A DNA stretch of 64,000 bases. Origin: Isoetes taiwanensis (taxonomy: Eukaryota > Streptophyta > Lycopodiopsida > Isoetales > Isoetaceae). The first letter of the stretch is position 1. Each line of letters opens with the position of its first letter. The DNA lies in assembly GCA_021234155.1 (NCBI GenBank), contig JAJEKV010000004.1, forward strand, positions 23,531,122 to 23,595,121, read 5' to 3'. Position numbers and translations under genes: made by a program. Shown here piece after piece: positions 20,301 to 29,882 of this stretch. The notes under the pieces were generated by a model. The model was not told the origin of the DNA and did not search any database. It saw nothing but the letters and a program-made list of their open reading frames with translations.

Positions 20301-23300
20301 GTTAGAAGCCTCTCATTGCTAGCGGCTTGATGGTGTAGTTGATCACTTGAAATCTTCCATGCCGCTTTTCAAAAGCCTGAAGGTGGCGCCGTTGAAAAAA
20401 GATCTTTCATCTTGAACTTTTTGTCTTGGCAGCTAAAGGACGCATCTGTATCCGATGTTGTTTCTTCGACTCCATCGACGTCTCATACGTCGAGTCCTCT
20501 TGTCGTTATCATGTTGAGAATGTTGAATGCTTCACCCCTGCAATTTGCCTGACATCTCTTCCTTTGATCTGTTACGCTATGGGAGGGAAGGAATAACAAG
20601 GGAACTATACATGCAAAACATATAGCTTACATAATTACAATTACTACTAGAGCTATTAGGTCCCCCTTGTGCCTCCCTTCGAGTTGCACACCTACTCCTT
20701 GGCGATGTCATCGGTGTTCCTCCGGTGCAATGGTGTTGATGATCTATATCCTCCTATTTGTACGTCAGCTCATACTCCGGGGTAACTCGTTGATATACTT
20801 GGGCCCTCCAATGTTTGTCGGCTATGGCACGACACGCTTTGCATCACATTCTAACTAAAGGTGTGTTGGTCGTTGATGCTTCGACATTTCGGTCTGCTTC
20901 CTGATCCTGTTCTCGGGCGGTAATTGTTCCCCCCTTCATGATACTTGAAGCTATTTGAAGGCGTCTCTTGAGGCTGTGCGTGATTCCTTTGGCTATACTC
21001 CTCTGGAGTTATTCTCTTCTGCAGTTGTTCTTTGAATCGTCCATCCTTGGGCTCACCAAGTTGCATGCAAGTCCTCGTGCAAGTCATCGGCTCCCCTCGC
21101 CTAGTTGCTTCTCCATCGAGCTTCCAAACTTCCTTGTTTGCTCCCCTCGATCACATGGCTTGGATGTTGTCACGTTCCACAGTGCTATGCCGTCTTCTTG
21201 TCTTGAGGTACCTTCCGGTGGCTTTGATTGTGCTCGTCAGTTTTGATCCTTCTGTTGCCTCTAGGGAGCTCGTGGAAGAAGTCGGTTGCTAGCACTTCTC
21301 CAGCTTTCAGTTCCTAACCTTTGTCTCTCTATGCATGTCGGTCTCTCTGGCAAGTAAAGCATCATGGCTCTCCTCCCTACTGGCTATGTTGTCGGGGTGA
21401 TGGATCCTTATATCTGCGCAGCTTGACCCTTGAGTTGAGGAAGTACTTGCCTTAGATATACTCTTGTCGTTGAATAGCCTGGCTATTATCTTGAACTCTC
21501 TTTTTGCCGAAGGTGCTTCAGTTGCTATCCTTGTCGTTAAGGTGTCGAATGCTTCTACCTTGGGCGTTTGATGTCCCACATGTCGGAGATACGATCAGCT
21601 TCTTTTCTTCTAATTGCTGGTAGGAGTACCTGACGAAGCCATCACCTAGTTGTTGAAGGCATATCTCCTCGTCGCAGTGCCTTTCGTAAGTGCCTCTCCA
21701 TCTAATACACGTGTCCTAGCGCATCACCCTATATTACCACAAGGTGGAATTATGGTCGTCGAGATGTTGCCTTCTTAGTTGGCTCGTTGATGTCGGGTCG
21801 TTCCTCCTTCTATTGTTGAGGCCAGTCGTGTCATAAGTTCATCAAGTGTTACTGCTGCCACAAGAGGTAGTGTTGCGTCCTGACGATGTCCTGGTGCAGC
21901 GCTGATGATCTTGACATGACCGGTGTTGTCTCTTATTCTGACATTGGGTGGACGAGCGGTCTTCTACTTGAGGGCACTTCCTGAAGTGTTTGGAGTCGAA
22001 GGTTTGCTTGGGCTCTGGTCATTTCTTCCTCGTAGTTGCTCTTCCATTTTGATCTTGGGCTACAGTTGTGCTTCCTTGCTTCCTCATTTGGCAGTCGAAG
22101 TGAAGGAGCTTCCTGATCTAAGCGCTAAATCCGTAAAACATGACTTTAAACTCATGTTTCTCCACTATATCTGTGAGCACCCGAGATATACAATAGACAT
22201 ATACGCATTTACATTGGGATTTTTAATTCATCCACTTTTTCAAAACAACTACGAAGATCTACTTAAATGTTTAGACTCCTTTAGGGTTTCCCTTCCTCCG
22301 GTCGCGTTTGATCCTTCGGTTTTGCTGCATCTTCTTCGTTCTGGTTGACTCCGGGATTCCTTGAGATGCTGCTACTATTGTTGAGCTTCATGTCTGATCC
22401 GAGCTCGTCACCCCAAGTTGCGAAAAGTGTTCGTCAATGTGATCCCTAGAAAAGGATGCTCCTCCTTAATGTGTATGTCCGTCGTAAGGAATGCGGTGAC
22501 CGCTCAACGTCCCTATATGCAGTGTGTCGTTGCAAGGTTGCCGATGTGCGGTGCCATTGATCGGTTGAGTAGGATCACCTGGCTGTTGCAGTCGGGCGTT
22601 CTTGAATGTCTTCGAAGCTCTGAGATCGTGGTCGGTAGGCAGGCATTGTCATTCCTCCGCAGGTTGGATTTCTGAGTTCGACTCCTGTTGCTTGGGCTTT
22701 GCTTCATTCTGAGGTGCCTCTTCTGTGCCTGGAGTGTGAACATCTCCATTGCACCTACCCTAGCTCCTTCTGGTTGCCTTTGCGTGATTTGTACCTGCTG
22801 GCTAGGTCGTCTCCTCCGTCCTTTGGGTCCTATCCATTCGAGTCTCGCACTCCTTGGCTGACGTCGTAAAGTCGTCCTTCCTTTGGTTTCTAGGTGTTTC
22901 TGGGTCCCGAATTCTTGTTCGAGCATAATATTCTCCTCCTTGATCTTGCCCCTAATGCTGATATAGGCCTTCAAGTTGGAGATGTTCCTTCCCTGATATG
23001 CGTCTCCTCTCCCTCATGGTCTCCTACTTTTTGGAACCGATGAAAGTTCTCCTGCTGGTGCAAGGGAGCTGGAAGCTCGTCCTGGTCATCCTTAGGTGCT
23101 TCGTGGTTGTCTAGCTTAGTTGTTCCTTTTGCTGACGTTGCATGACATTCGCTTGAGCTGCTGGGCTGCAAGGTCGTGGTGGTCTTCCCTCCGGTTTCTA
23201 TACGCTCCTTTGTCGCCATGACTTCTCTCCTCGACGGAAGATTATGCCCTCTGGCCCTAGCTCGTGATGCTAACGCGGCATTGATGTCTAACGTCTTCCT

Positions 23301-23994
23301 GCACCTGTATTTTGCTGCCTTGCGTTCTTCCATTTGAAACTCATGCGCGTCGAGTCGATGAAGGCGTCGAGATCCTCTTTCTGATGTGACCTCGTCGTGG
23401 TAGCCGGGAGGTTGACATCTAGAAAATTCTTGATGCCGTTGGTTACCAATATTCTTCCCATTTGATGAAGATTGATGATAGGCCGGTGGTGTCCTGTTCT
23501 ACTCGTTTGTCGATTGAGGTGTTTGTCGTTGTGCTTCCTTCTCTTGGGTCTGCCTTTTCGGTCTCCTCTCCTTATCTGTCTGTACATCGGCTGGGACCTT
23601 GATGTCTTCAAGAAGTTGCGCCTCTAGCTCTTCTGTGGCTCTGGCCCTGTACTTTGAAAGCAACGCTCGTATATTCTAGAGTCTAAGGGTCCACTTGAAG
23701 GGCTCTCCTACAACATTTTGGGCTCTATAAGCAAGCAAGATGGCTCGAGCAGCATTACTGGAGACATATCTATAATCTCCAAGTCTATGGACATTAGGAC
23801 GTGTGGTATGGCATGAAATGAGGGTTGTTTTGCAAAACCTCCATGATGTTTGAGGCATACTCTAAGGTCCTAGCAAAGTTGGTTTGGGGGAGTCCAATCT
23901 CTACACATGGAGTGACTTGGGTAGCTCTAGACTCTAGCTCCTTTCTAGGTATCCTGGCAATAGGGAGTGTCAATGTGGCGGCTATATAAGTCAA
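20301..23994 (-). other. degenerate, polar coding-like region of the long-LTR element
   Basis: Successive minus-strand open segments (23994-23794, 23611-23288, 23333-22971, 22974-22513, 21579-21307, 21087-20851) are rich in Arg, Lys, Glu, Gln, Ser and Thr, for example PEEYSQRNHAQPQETPSN and RREVMATKERIETGGK. The plus strand gives hydrophobic Leu/Ser/Phe frames, so the minus strand looks like the true coding sense. Segments switch frame by overlaps, as if one or two long ORFs had decayed. No retroviral or host domain is recognised. A fast-evolving gag-like or accessory protein is possible but unproven. Confidence 0.3.
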
Positions 23995-24394
23995 ACTCTA
24001 TTAGAAGGACACAGAATTAGGTTAAGGTCTATGCCTTTGGCATGAGCAGAGGTGATGCACGAACAGTTGAACTTGGGTTGCTATGCTGAGGTCTAGATGA
24101 CTATAACAACGGGGTGTTCTTGAGCACATCTATCTAGGAGTAAGACATCAGCATCGAGCCGAGATCAATACTTGCGAGCTACTAATGGGGTATGCTTCTA
24201 TTTACAAACAAACCACGGTTTGGGAAAACAATTCAAGGGTTTGAGCAATTTTGATCATTTTGAGCTGGGGTTTGACATTTCTAGCCTAATTTGAGATCAT
24301 AAATAGATTCTAGGCTGTCTAACGGTCCTATTGCAACAAATTTCAGGCGATTTGGAGCTCTGTAGCTCAAGTTATGGAGGTTCAAAGTTTGGAG

Positions 24395-24461
24395 GTCTCA
24401 CACATTGCGCCCAGACCGATAATGAACTTTTCATTTTCTGTCCTGGCGTGACGTGTGAGAC
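24395..24461. repeat. 67-bp palindrome, copy 1
   Basis: Starts GTCTCACACATTGCGCCC and ends CTGGCGTGACGTGTGAGAC, with TAATGAACTTTTCATT at the centre. The two arms pair over about 32 bp with few mismatches. Confidence 0.9.
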
Positions 24462-24607
24462 ATTGGCTCTAAATGGGTTAAACTTGTCCAATTTGGGTGA
24501 TATAAGGGTCTAATTCTGCTAGATTCGTCGAGTTAGGCAGAATTAACCCCTTATTTGGTCCATTTGGAGCAGTTTTGGGCACTTTTCGGGCATGGTCTCA
24601 CAGCATG

Positions 24608-24674
24608 GTCTCACACGTTGCACCCAGACCAATAATGAACTTTTCATTTTCGGTCCTGGCGCGACGTGTGAGAC
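24608..24674. repeat. 67-bp palindrome, copy 2
   Basis: Same unit as 24395-24461, bounded by GTCTCACACGTTGCACC and GGCGCGACGTGTGAGAC with the same centre. An extra half-motif, GGTCTCACA, lies just upstream near 24595. Confidence 0.9.
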
Positions 24675-24815
24675 ATCCTCTCGAATTGGCCTAGGATGTC
24701 TGTTTTGACTGAAACAAAAGCTAAAACTTACTAACTCAACTTAATTAAGTAACTTTATACACTTATAATTTACTCTAAAACACTTTATATTAAACAAAAT
24801 TTTATCATTTACGAA

Positions 24816-25064
24816 TTAATAAGGCTCCCCTTTGATATGACTGGCTAAGGGCATATCTTTCTTCATTAGAGTTACTCTCTTGGCGTGTACTGTGTAGGCT
24901 GTTGAGTCTTCAAAATGTTGGACCAGCTTCTGCTCTGCTGCTTCTTGAACCTTGGCCTCCCGCTCTCGTTCTGCCCTCTCCTCTTCTTGTTTCCTTCGGC
25001 CTCCTTGGCCTCTGGATGTTTTGCCTTGTCGAGGAAGTCGAGCGGTCTGTTTGGTGCGCATCAT
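24816..25064 (-). CDS. chimeric histone H3-like protein encoded inside the long-LTR element
   Basis: Uninterrupted minus-strand ORF of 81-82 codons from the tandem ATGs at 25064/25061 to TAA 24818-24816; in-frame codons extend up to 25091. Residues 2-8 are RTKQTAR, identical to H3 residues 2-8, with Met in place of Ala1 and Leu in place of Lys9. A basic then Arg/Glu-rich linker follows (RRKQEEERAEREREAK). The last 44 residues, VQEAAEQKLVQHFED.. HAKRVTLM.KD..LA..IKGE, align without gaps to the H3 C-terminus (second half of alpha2, L2, alpha3). By hand count 24 of 44 match plant H3. H3 residues of about 25-88 (alphaN, alpha1, L1, start of alpha2) are absent, so a full histone fold cannot form. 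It is sense to the retroelement, about 700 nt after the primer site. It could be a captured, internally deleted H3 or a selected H3 mimic; function is unknown. Confidence 0.85.
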   Translation of the reverse strand: MMRTKQTARLPRQGKTSRGQGGRRKQEEERAEREREAKVQEAAEQKLVQHFEDSTAYTVHAKRVTLMKKDMPLASHIKGEPY

Positions 25065-25200
25065 GTCGATCGAAGTCTTGGTGTCTATCAAGATGCTGTC
25101 TCTATCTAGCTTAAGGGTCTTGGTTCTAAGTCTAAGTAATATTATCTAACATTATTAAAGCTTAAATCTAATTAAGAATTATAATTCAAACACAAACGAT

Positions 25201-25277
25201 GCCCGCCCTTAGTGGTTGGCACGGGGTTTGGGGGTTCAACCCTGTGGGTGGGAGGTTCAATTTCCGCTACTGCGGGA
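25201..25277 (+). other. tRNA-like block in the long-LTR element leader
   Basis: TTAGTGGTTGGCACGGGG resembles a Pol III A box and GAGGTTCAATTTCC a B box. CCCGC near the start can pair with GCGGG at the end. It may be a degenerate tRNA-derived insert, antisense to the element. Confidence 0.35.
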
Positions 25278-25360
25278 ATTCTTTTAAGATGAGGTTCAAA
25301 TAGATTGAAAAACTAGACTAATCTATGTTAATCTTGAAAAGCTAACCTTTTGGGCTCAAT

Positions 25361-25397
25361 GTCTCACACGTTGCGCCCATGGCGCGACGTGTGAGAC
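25361..25397. repeat. short version of the palindrome, copy 3
   Basis: GTCTCACACGTTGCGCCC joined directly to GGCGCGACGTGTGAGAC, without the central 30 bp. Flanking sequence TTTTGGGCTCAAT is shared with copy 4. Confidence 0.85.
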
Positions 25398-25491
25398 CAT
25401 CCTTCATCCTGCTTTTTGAAGGCTTGGCTCACTAATTTTAGTCTTTTTATGTTCTCATTCATTTTAATCATTTTAACCTTTTGGGCTCAAT

Positions 25492-25558
25492 GTCTCACAC
25501 GTTGCGCCCAGGCTGAAAATGAGATTTCCATTATCTGTCCTGGCGCGACGTGTGAGAC
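25492..25558. repeat. 67-bp palindrome, copy 4
   Basis: Full unit. It is also part of a direct repeat, since GGCTTGGCTCACTAATTTTA and following sequence occurs at about 25423 and 25576. Confidence 0.9.
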
Positions 25559-25768
25559 CATCCTGCTTTTTGAAGGCTTGGCTCACTAATTTTAGTCTTT
25601 TTATGTTCTCATTCATTTTAATCATTTTAATCACTTTAACTGTTACTAGCTTAGCATATACTGCAAAAATGAGAAAAATTTTCCCCATTTTTCGAGGTTT
25701 GAGAATCCTATCAAGTTAGTACTACTGGGAGCATGGTCAGTGCTTTGCTCTTGGTCTCCAAGAACATT

Positions 25769-25780
25769 GCTCTGATACCA
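25769..25780 (-). promoter_or_regulatory. primer binding site, tRNA-Met type
   Basis: On the minus strand TGGTATCAGAGC, the classical plant initiator tRNA-Met site, immediately follows the 5' LTR end. It fixes the element's orientation and LTR boundary. Confidence 0.93.
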
Positions 25781-25782
25781 CC

Positions 25783-27438
25783 GTGGACGTCCCCTACTCA
25801 TATCACGGTGCACCCACCGTGATACAAACAGAGTTCATCCCCATACCAGCTCCACACCGTCTGGGGGCCCTCCACAATTATCGCACGTGAGTCGGTGGGA
25901 AGAGTGAAGGGGGTCATTACCCCGTCCCCTCGGGGCCTACCTAGTCTGGGAAGCGTAAACATACATGTCGTAAGATACAACATAGACACATATCCACCTC
26001 GAAGGGTGGGGCATCAACATCTGCATAGACAGCGACCGGCATCATACGTAGGGGTCCTACCCAAGGCTCGGACTTCGAAGGGATGGCGACGGCGGCTTGG
26101 GTCTCTCGAGTTCATTGCGAGGCATGGAATTCATGGCAATGGATTTGGGCGGCATAAGAACATGGCATTGGGTTGTCCACTCCATCCGCCCCTCCCGTGC
26201 ACACTTTGCGAGAATAGGCTGAAAAGTGTTGGGACTGGCCTGGTAGCCCTCCCGGATCGTGGAGGAAGGGGCTACATCACGGGTTGCATCTCCCGGTTCG
26301 ATGGGGCGGGGGGTAGGGATCTCTCCCTCGAGAGATCTACATTTGACTCAAGGAGACTAGAGGGCCCTTTGCCCTTATTCGACTTGAACCCAATGGAAAG
26401 TGTACACCACTTCACGGGTGTCGAGCCCATGCCTCACCCACACTCGGTGGTAAGCCATTAGACCTAGTCACAATGATCCCCGGTAGCACTAACACACCAT
26501 AGGGATCGTTCGAGAGTCAGGACATGAACCTCCTTATAAGCCAGTCTGGCCCCTTCACCCACAACCAGGTGTGGCTCTTATGCACAGGTGGAATCTATAG
26601 TGTGCTAGAGAGGCTAATCTAGGAGCATCTACTACCAAGCTTTAGGTCTCTACCCCCCTTCCCAATACAAGGAGTTCATAGAGACACATCATCCATATAC
26701 ATCACAGAAGAACTAAAGAACAAGATCTAATCTATATCATAGAGTTAGGTTCTTTAGTTAGAGTCTGGTATCTAGAGATCTAGAGGGCTGCTATGGGCAA
26801 TTTAATAGGCTAAACCTACTGATTTAATGACTAGAAGATGGTTTAGGCTATTAAATTGACGAAATACCTGATCCTTAAGTTCCTCCTCCTGACCTGAGCT
26901 CAACCATCCTGCTAACCTGCTCGAATCAAGGGAAACTAATGGGGCAATTCACTCAGACAGAGTCTGGGAGGCGGTTTTGACCCCTGGGGCAGCCAAAACA
27001 GAGCTCTAAAACCCTAGAAACGAAAAATGGGCAAGTTAGGGTTTCCCTTCTTAAATAGACAAGGGGTTGGCTAGGGTTTCCAATTATCCCCTTTAGGCAT
27101 GTGGGATAATTGGGAATGGGCCCACTTGCCTTTAATGGCTAAGTGGCGAAATGTGCCCACATGGAAAGGTGTGCACCTTAATAAATGTGCACATTGGTAA
27201 ATGTGCACATTAATTGCACACTTGGGTATGGCCCACTTGGCATAAAGTGTCCACATGGGAAAATGTGCACCTAGATAAATGTGCACATGGGTAAATGTGC
27301 ACATTAATAAATGCACACTCCTTGCAAGTTGCCCCCTAGGGGCTACCCGCTTGGCTAACGTCAGTCGGAGTGGCGTGTACGCGTGACGAGGCAGTACAGT
27401 ATACGTCCTGGGACCGTATACTGTGCTGGAACGTCACA
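25783..27438 (-). repeat. 5' LTR of the long-LTR element
   Basis: Matches 16165-17824 throughout and ends GCTGGAACGTCACA before the GCGTC duplication. In 25850-26350 many differences from the other LTR are CAG/CTG replaced by CGG/CG-type strings. Confidence 0.9.
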
Positions 27439-28325
27439 GCGTCTATTGCAAGTCTTGCATGTGGAACGTTCGCTCTCTTCTGGACATCATCCAGAGACCA
27501 ATGGACAGGTGGAGCGCACTAATCAAACCCTTGAGCAGTATTTGCGATGCTTCATCAATTATCAGCAGGATGACTGGGTTGATTGGCTACTGCTGGCAGA
27601 ATTTGCTTATAATAATTCTGTCCATGCCTCCACAGGCCAGACTTCGTTCTTTATTAATTTCGGCATGCATCCCCGGTGGTCTTTGATTGCTCCCGGATAT
27701 GACTCAGTCAATCCCAGTGCCGAGGACAGGCTCGAGAAGCTCCGCATGCTTCAAGATGATCTTCAGCACCATCTTCTCGAGGCCCAAGCACGTTATCGTC
27801 ATCATGCAGATCAGCATCGTCAGGACGCTCCTCATTTTGCAGTTGGTGATCTTGTTTGGCTCCTGCGTCGGGATTTGCCGACAGCTCGCCCTTGTAACAA
27901 GCTCGACTACCGGTGCTTAGGTCCCTATCGGATCATTGAACGAGTTGGTGATGATGCTTTCCGTCTGGATCTTCCGCCATCAGTCCGGCTTCACCCAGTG
28001 TTTCATGTGTCTTTGTTAGAACCCTATATGGCGAATCCATTTCCGGATCGAGTACCTCCACCTCCATCACCATCGAGATTGATGATCATGAGGAGTTCGA
28101 GGTTCGAGAGATTCTGGACTTCAAGTTTCTTCGTCGACGATTGTATTACTTCGTCGATTGGGAAGGTTACTCGCCAAGTGATAGAACCTGGGAGCCTGCC
28201 GAGAATCTGATTAATGCACCTGACAAAATTGCGGAGTTTCACCGACGTTACCCACATAAGCCAAGTCTGAGTACTCCGGCCCCAGCTTCGAGGACTCGTC
28301 GCCATCGTAGGAGGGGGATGGTGTG
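27439..28325 (+). pseudogene. chromovirus 3 integrase, second part, with chromodomain
   Basis: Continues from 16164: HHPETNGQVERTNQTLEQYL carries the third catalytic residue (Glu), followed by NSVHASTGQTSFF, ARYRHHADQHRQDAP, FAVGDLVWLLRRDLP and HPVFHVSLLEPY (integrase C-terminal module). The ORF 27383-28210 then slips by one frame near 28090. The chromodomain is read from 28084 to 28325 ([20 protein letters not shown]). It keeps aromatic residues of the kind that bind methyl-lysine in the family. The PPT (GGAGGGGGATGG) and the LTR start follow at once. Confidence 0.92.
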
Positions 28326-28352
28326 ACGACCATACGGATATTCGTATCATAC
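28322..28352 (+). repeat. 31-bp stub of chromovirus 3 3' LTR
   Basis: TGTGACGACCATACGG and following matches the LTR start, then breaks at about 28352 into minus-strand gag/protease sequence (CGACGAGAGACTCC). This is the second inversion junction of the head-to-head structure. Confidence 0.85.
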
Positions 28353-29331
28353 CGACGAGAGACTCCTACTACTCGGACCGGCCCCTGAAGTTTTCCGACT
28401 GATTTAGGCGCTTCACAGGGCATCCACGAGCGATATGGCCAGCTCCTCCACAGTAGAGGCAAAGATTACCCTCTCTCCGATGCTGATTCTCGGCGACAGA
28501 TAAGGGTCCTCGAACTGCCCGATCAATCTGCATAGGCTCAGGTCCAGATCTGCTAGATTCTACAGATAAGGCCGGGGAAGGCGTAGCTATAGGCGCTTGT
28601 GTAATTGGAAAGACATGACTACGTCTCTCTTGCCTACGTTCGAAGAGCCGATTATCACATCGAACTGCAAATCTAATGGCTTCTTCCAAACTCTAGGGAT
28701 CCTCCATAGACAATAACATATCTTTGACATCCTCTCGTAACCCCCTTCGGAAACAATCTCGAAGTGCAATATCATCCCAGGCAGTATCTACTGCAATTTG
28801 ACGAAATTCTGATGCATATATTGAAGCTGGGCGAGAGCCTTGCCTTAAGTTGCAAAGTTTTGTGACTGCTGTGTGCTGACGATCGGTGTCTCCAAAGCAT
28901 GCTTCGAGTTCTGCAGTGAAAGTAGCAAAATCTTGAAACTCTGGGGCTCCTTTCTCCAATAAAGGAGCAAACCAACTTAGAGCTGGCCCTGTGAGAAGAG
29001 AACCAATCAGCCCCACTTGTTCTTGAGCTGTGGGATATCTATGAGGATGGAGCTGAATCACAAGCCTGATCTGATTCAAAAAACCGTGGAGCTTGGACCG
29101 AGTGCCGTCAAACTTCTCTGACAGGCTGATCTTAGGCTCTGATAGCCTCAATCCCGAGCTAGAAGCATATTCATGTGAAGCAATACGTTCCTTAAGCTCT
29201 TTATTGTCCAACTGCAACTGCTGGCATACTTGAACAAGCTGCTGGACCTGTTGTAATAAAGTCGGTACCTCCTCCATAGATATAAAATCACCAACTATGA
29301 GCAAAAAAATGTTTAGGATCAGAGCAGACAA
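28353..29331 (-). pseudogene. chromovirus 2 gag with CCHC knuckle
   Basis: Minus-strand ORF 29331-28693 (212 codons) holds the gag domain: [55 protein letters not shown]. One TAG (28690-28692, where the sister copy has CAG, Gln) separates it from 28689-28369, EEAIRFAVRCDNRLFERR and the zinc knuckle CLYCGGAGHIARGC. Apart from the TAG the gene is intact up to [15 protein letters not shown], where it meets the inversion junction. This is the best-preserved gag in the window. Gag packages the element RNA in the cytoplasm. Confidence 0.92.
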
Positions 29332-29358
29332 GAACCGGTAAGGGATTCCGGTTCAAAC

Positions 29359-29877
29359 TGTCATGAACCTACTCGAAAACAAAGAAAATACGTGGAAAAT
29401 ACGCAAGAAATACGGAAGAAATGCGCCAAGATCGGCAAAGAATCTGATATATGAACAGGAATCAAGAATACAATAGCCCGAAGGCAAGCAGGAATACGAG
29501 ACAGATGCCTAGAAGGCTCAAGACTGGCGTTGAACCGGAATGGTTTGACAAGAAGGAGGTGCCTCCTTATATATCTAGACCAACGGTCAGGATCGCGCCA
29601 CTCCAATGGATGAGATCGCGCCAAGTGTCGCGCATGCATTTAGGTTCTAGAACATTCTAGAACCTTCTGGAGATAGTCCCACATCTGAGGCAGACGTGAA
29701 GGAATGTCTTCAACAACTATTAGTAGCGCACTTGGCAAGGATGTGTGACTCGCAACTGGAAGGTTGCGAGTTCAAACCCTGTCTTGTGCAACTACCCTTT
29801 TGCGTCCGTGTGACGACCATCTTTTGTACATGGGAGTATAATGTTCGTATGATACGAATATCCGTATGGTCGTCACA
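29359..29877 (-). repeat. 5' LTR of chromovirus 2
   Basis: 519 bp, TGTCATGAACC to GGTCGTCACA, flanked on the right by GGCGT. The downstream leader reads GTTTGAACCGGAATCCC on the minus strand instead of a TGG-initial primer site. A TATA-like GATATATAAGGAGG lies near 29562-29575 on the minus strand. Confidence 0.88.
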
Positions 29878-29882
29878 GGCGT

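Larger units (their letters stand above)
16160..27443 (-). mobile_element. long-LTR retrotransposon without recognisable gag-pol (LARD-like), TSD GCGTC
   Basis: Element 16165-27438 (about 11.27 kb) is flanked by GCGTC at 16160-16164 and 27439-27443. LTRs of about 1.66 kb lie at 16165-17824 and 25783-27438. On the minus strand the LTR starts TGTGACGTTCC (27438) and ends near GGGACGTC(C)ACGG (25783). A tRNA-Met primer binding site follows immediately, and the polypurine tract AAGGTGGGGAGAA precedes the 3' LTR. The internal region of about 8 kb has no RT, integrase, protease or zinc-knuckle motif on either strand. This matches the LARD concept: structurally complete, moved in trans. It carries a histone H3-like ORF. 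A solo LTR of the family is at 54675-56175. Confidence 0.92.
8957..29882 (-). mobile_element. chromovirus 2 (Ty3/gypsy), nested, TSD GGCGT
   Basis: LTRs at 8962-9476 and 29359-29877 are flanked by GGCGT (8957-8961 and 29878-29882). On the minus strand it has leader and gag at the high end (29331-28353) and RT-RNase H-IN-chromodomain at the low end (12142-9477). Protease and the N-terminal part of RT are missing. An inverted second copy of the same family (12142-28352) sits between the two parts. Confidence 0.85.

Noticed and set aside
24395-25558. CRISPR-like array of repeated palindromes
   Set aside because: Spacing is irregular, units are 67-bp hairpins, the genome is a plant nuclear genome, and no cas genes are present.
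28024-28350. 108-codon minus-strand ORF over the chromodomain
   Set aside because: Antisense shadow of the chromodomain and PPT; the plus strand has the recognised protein.
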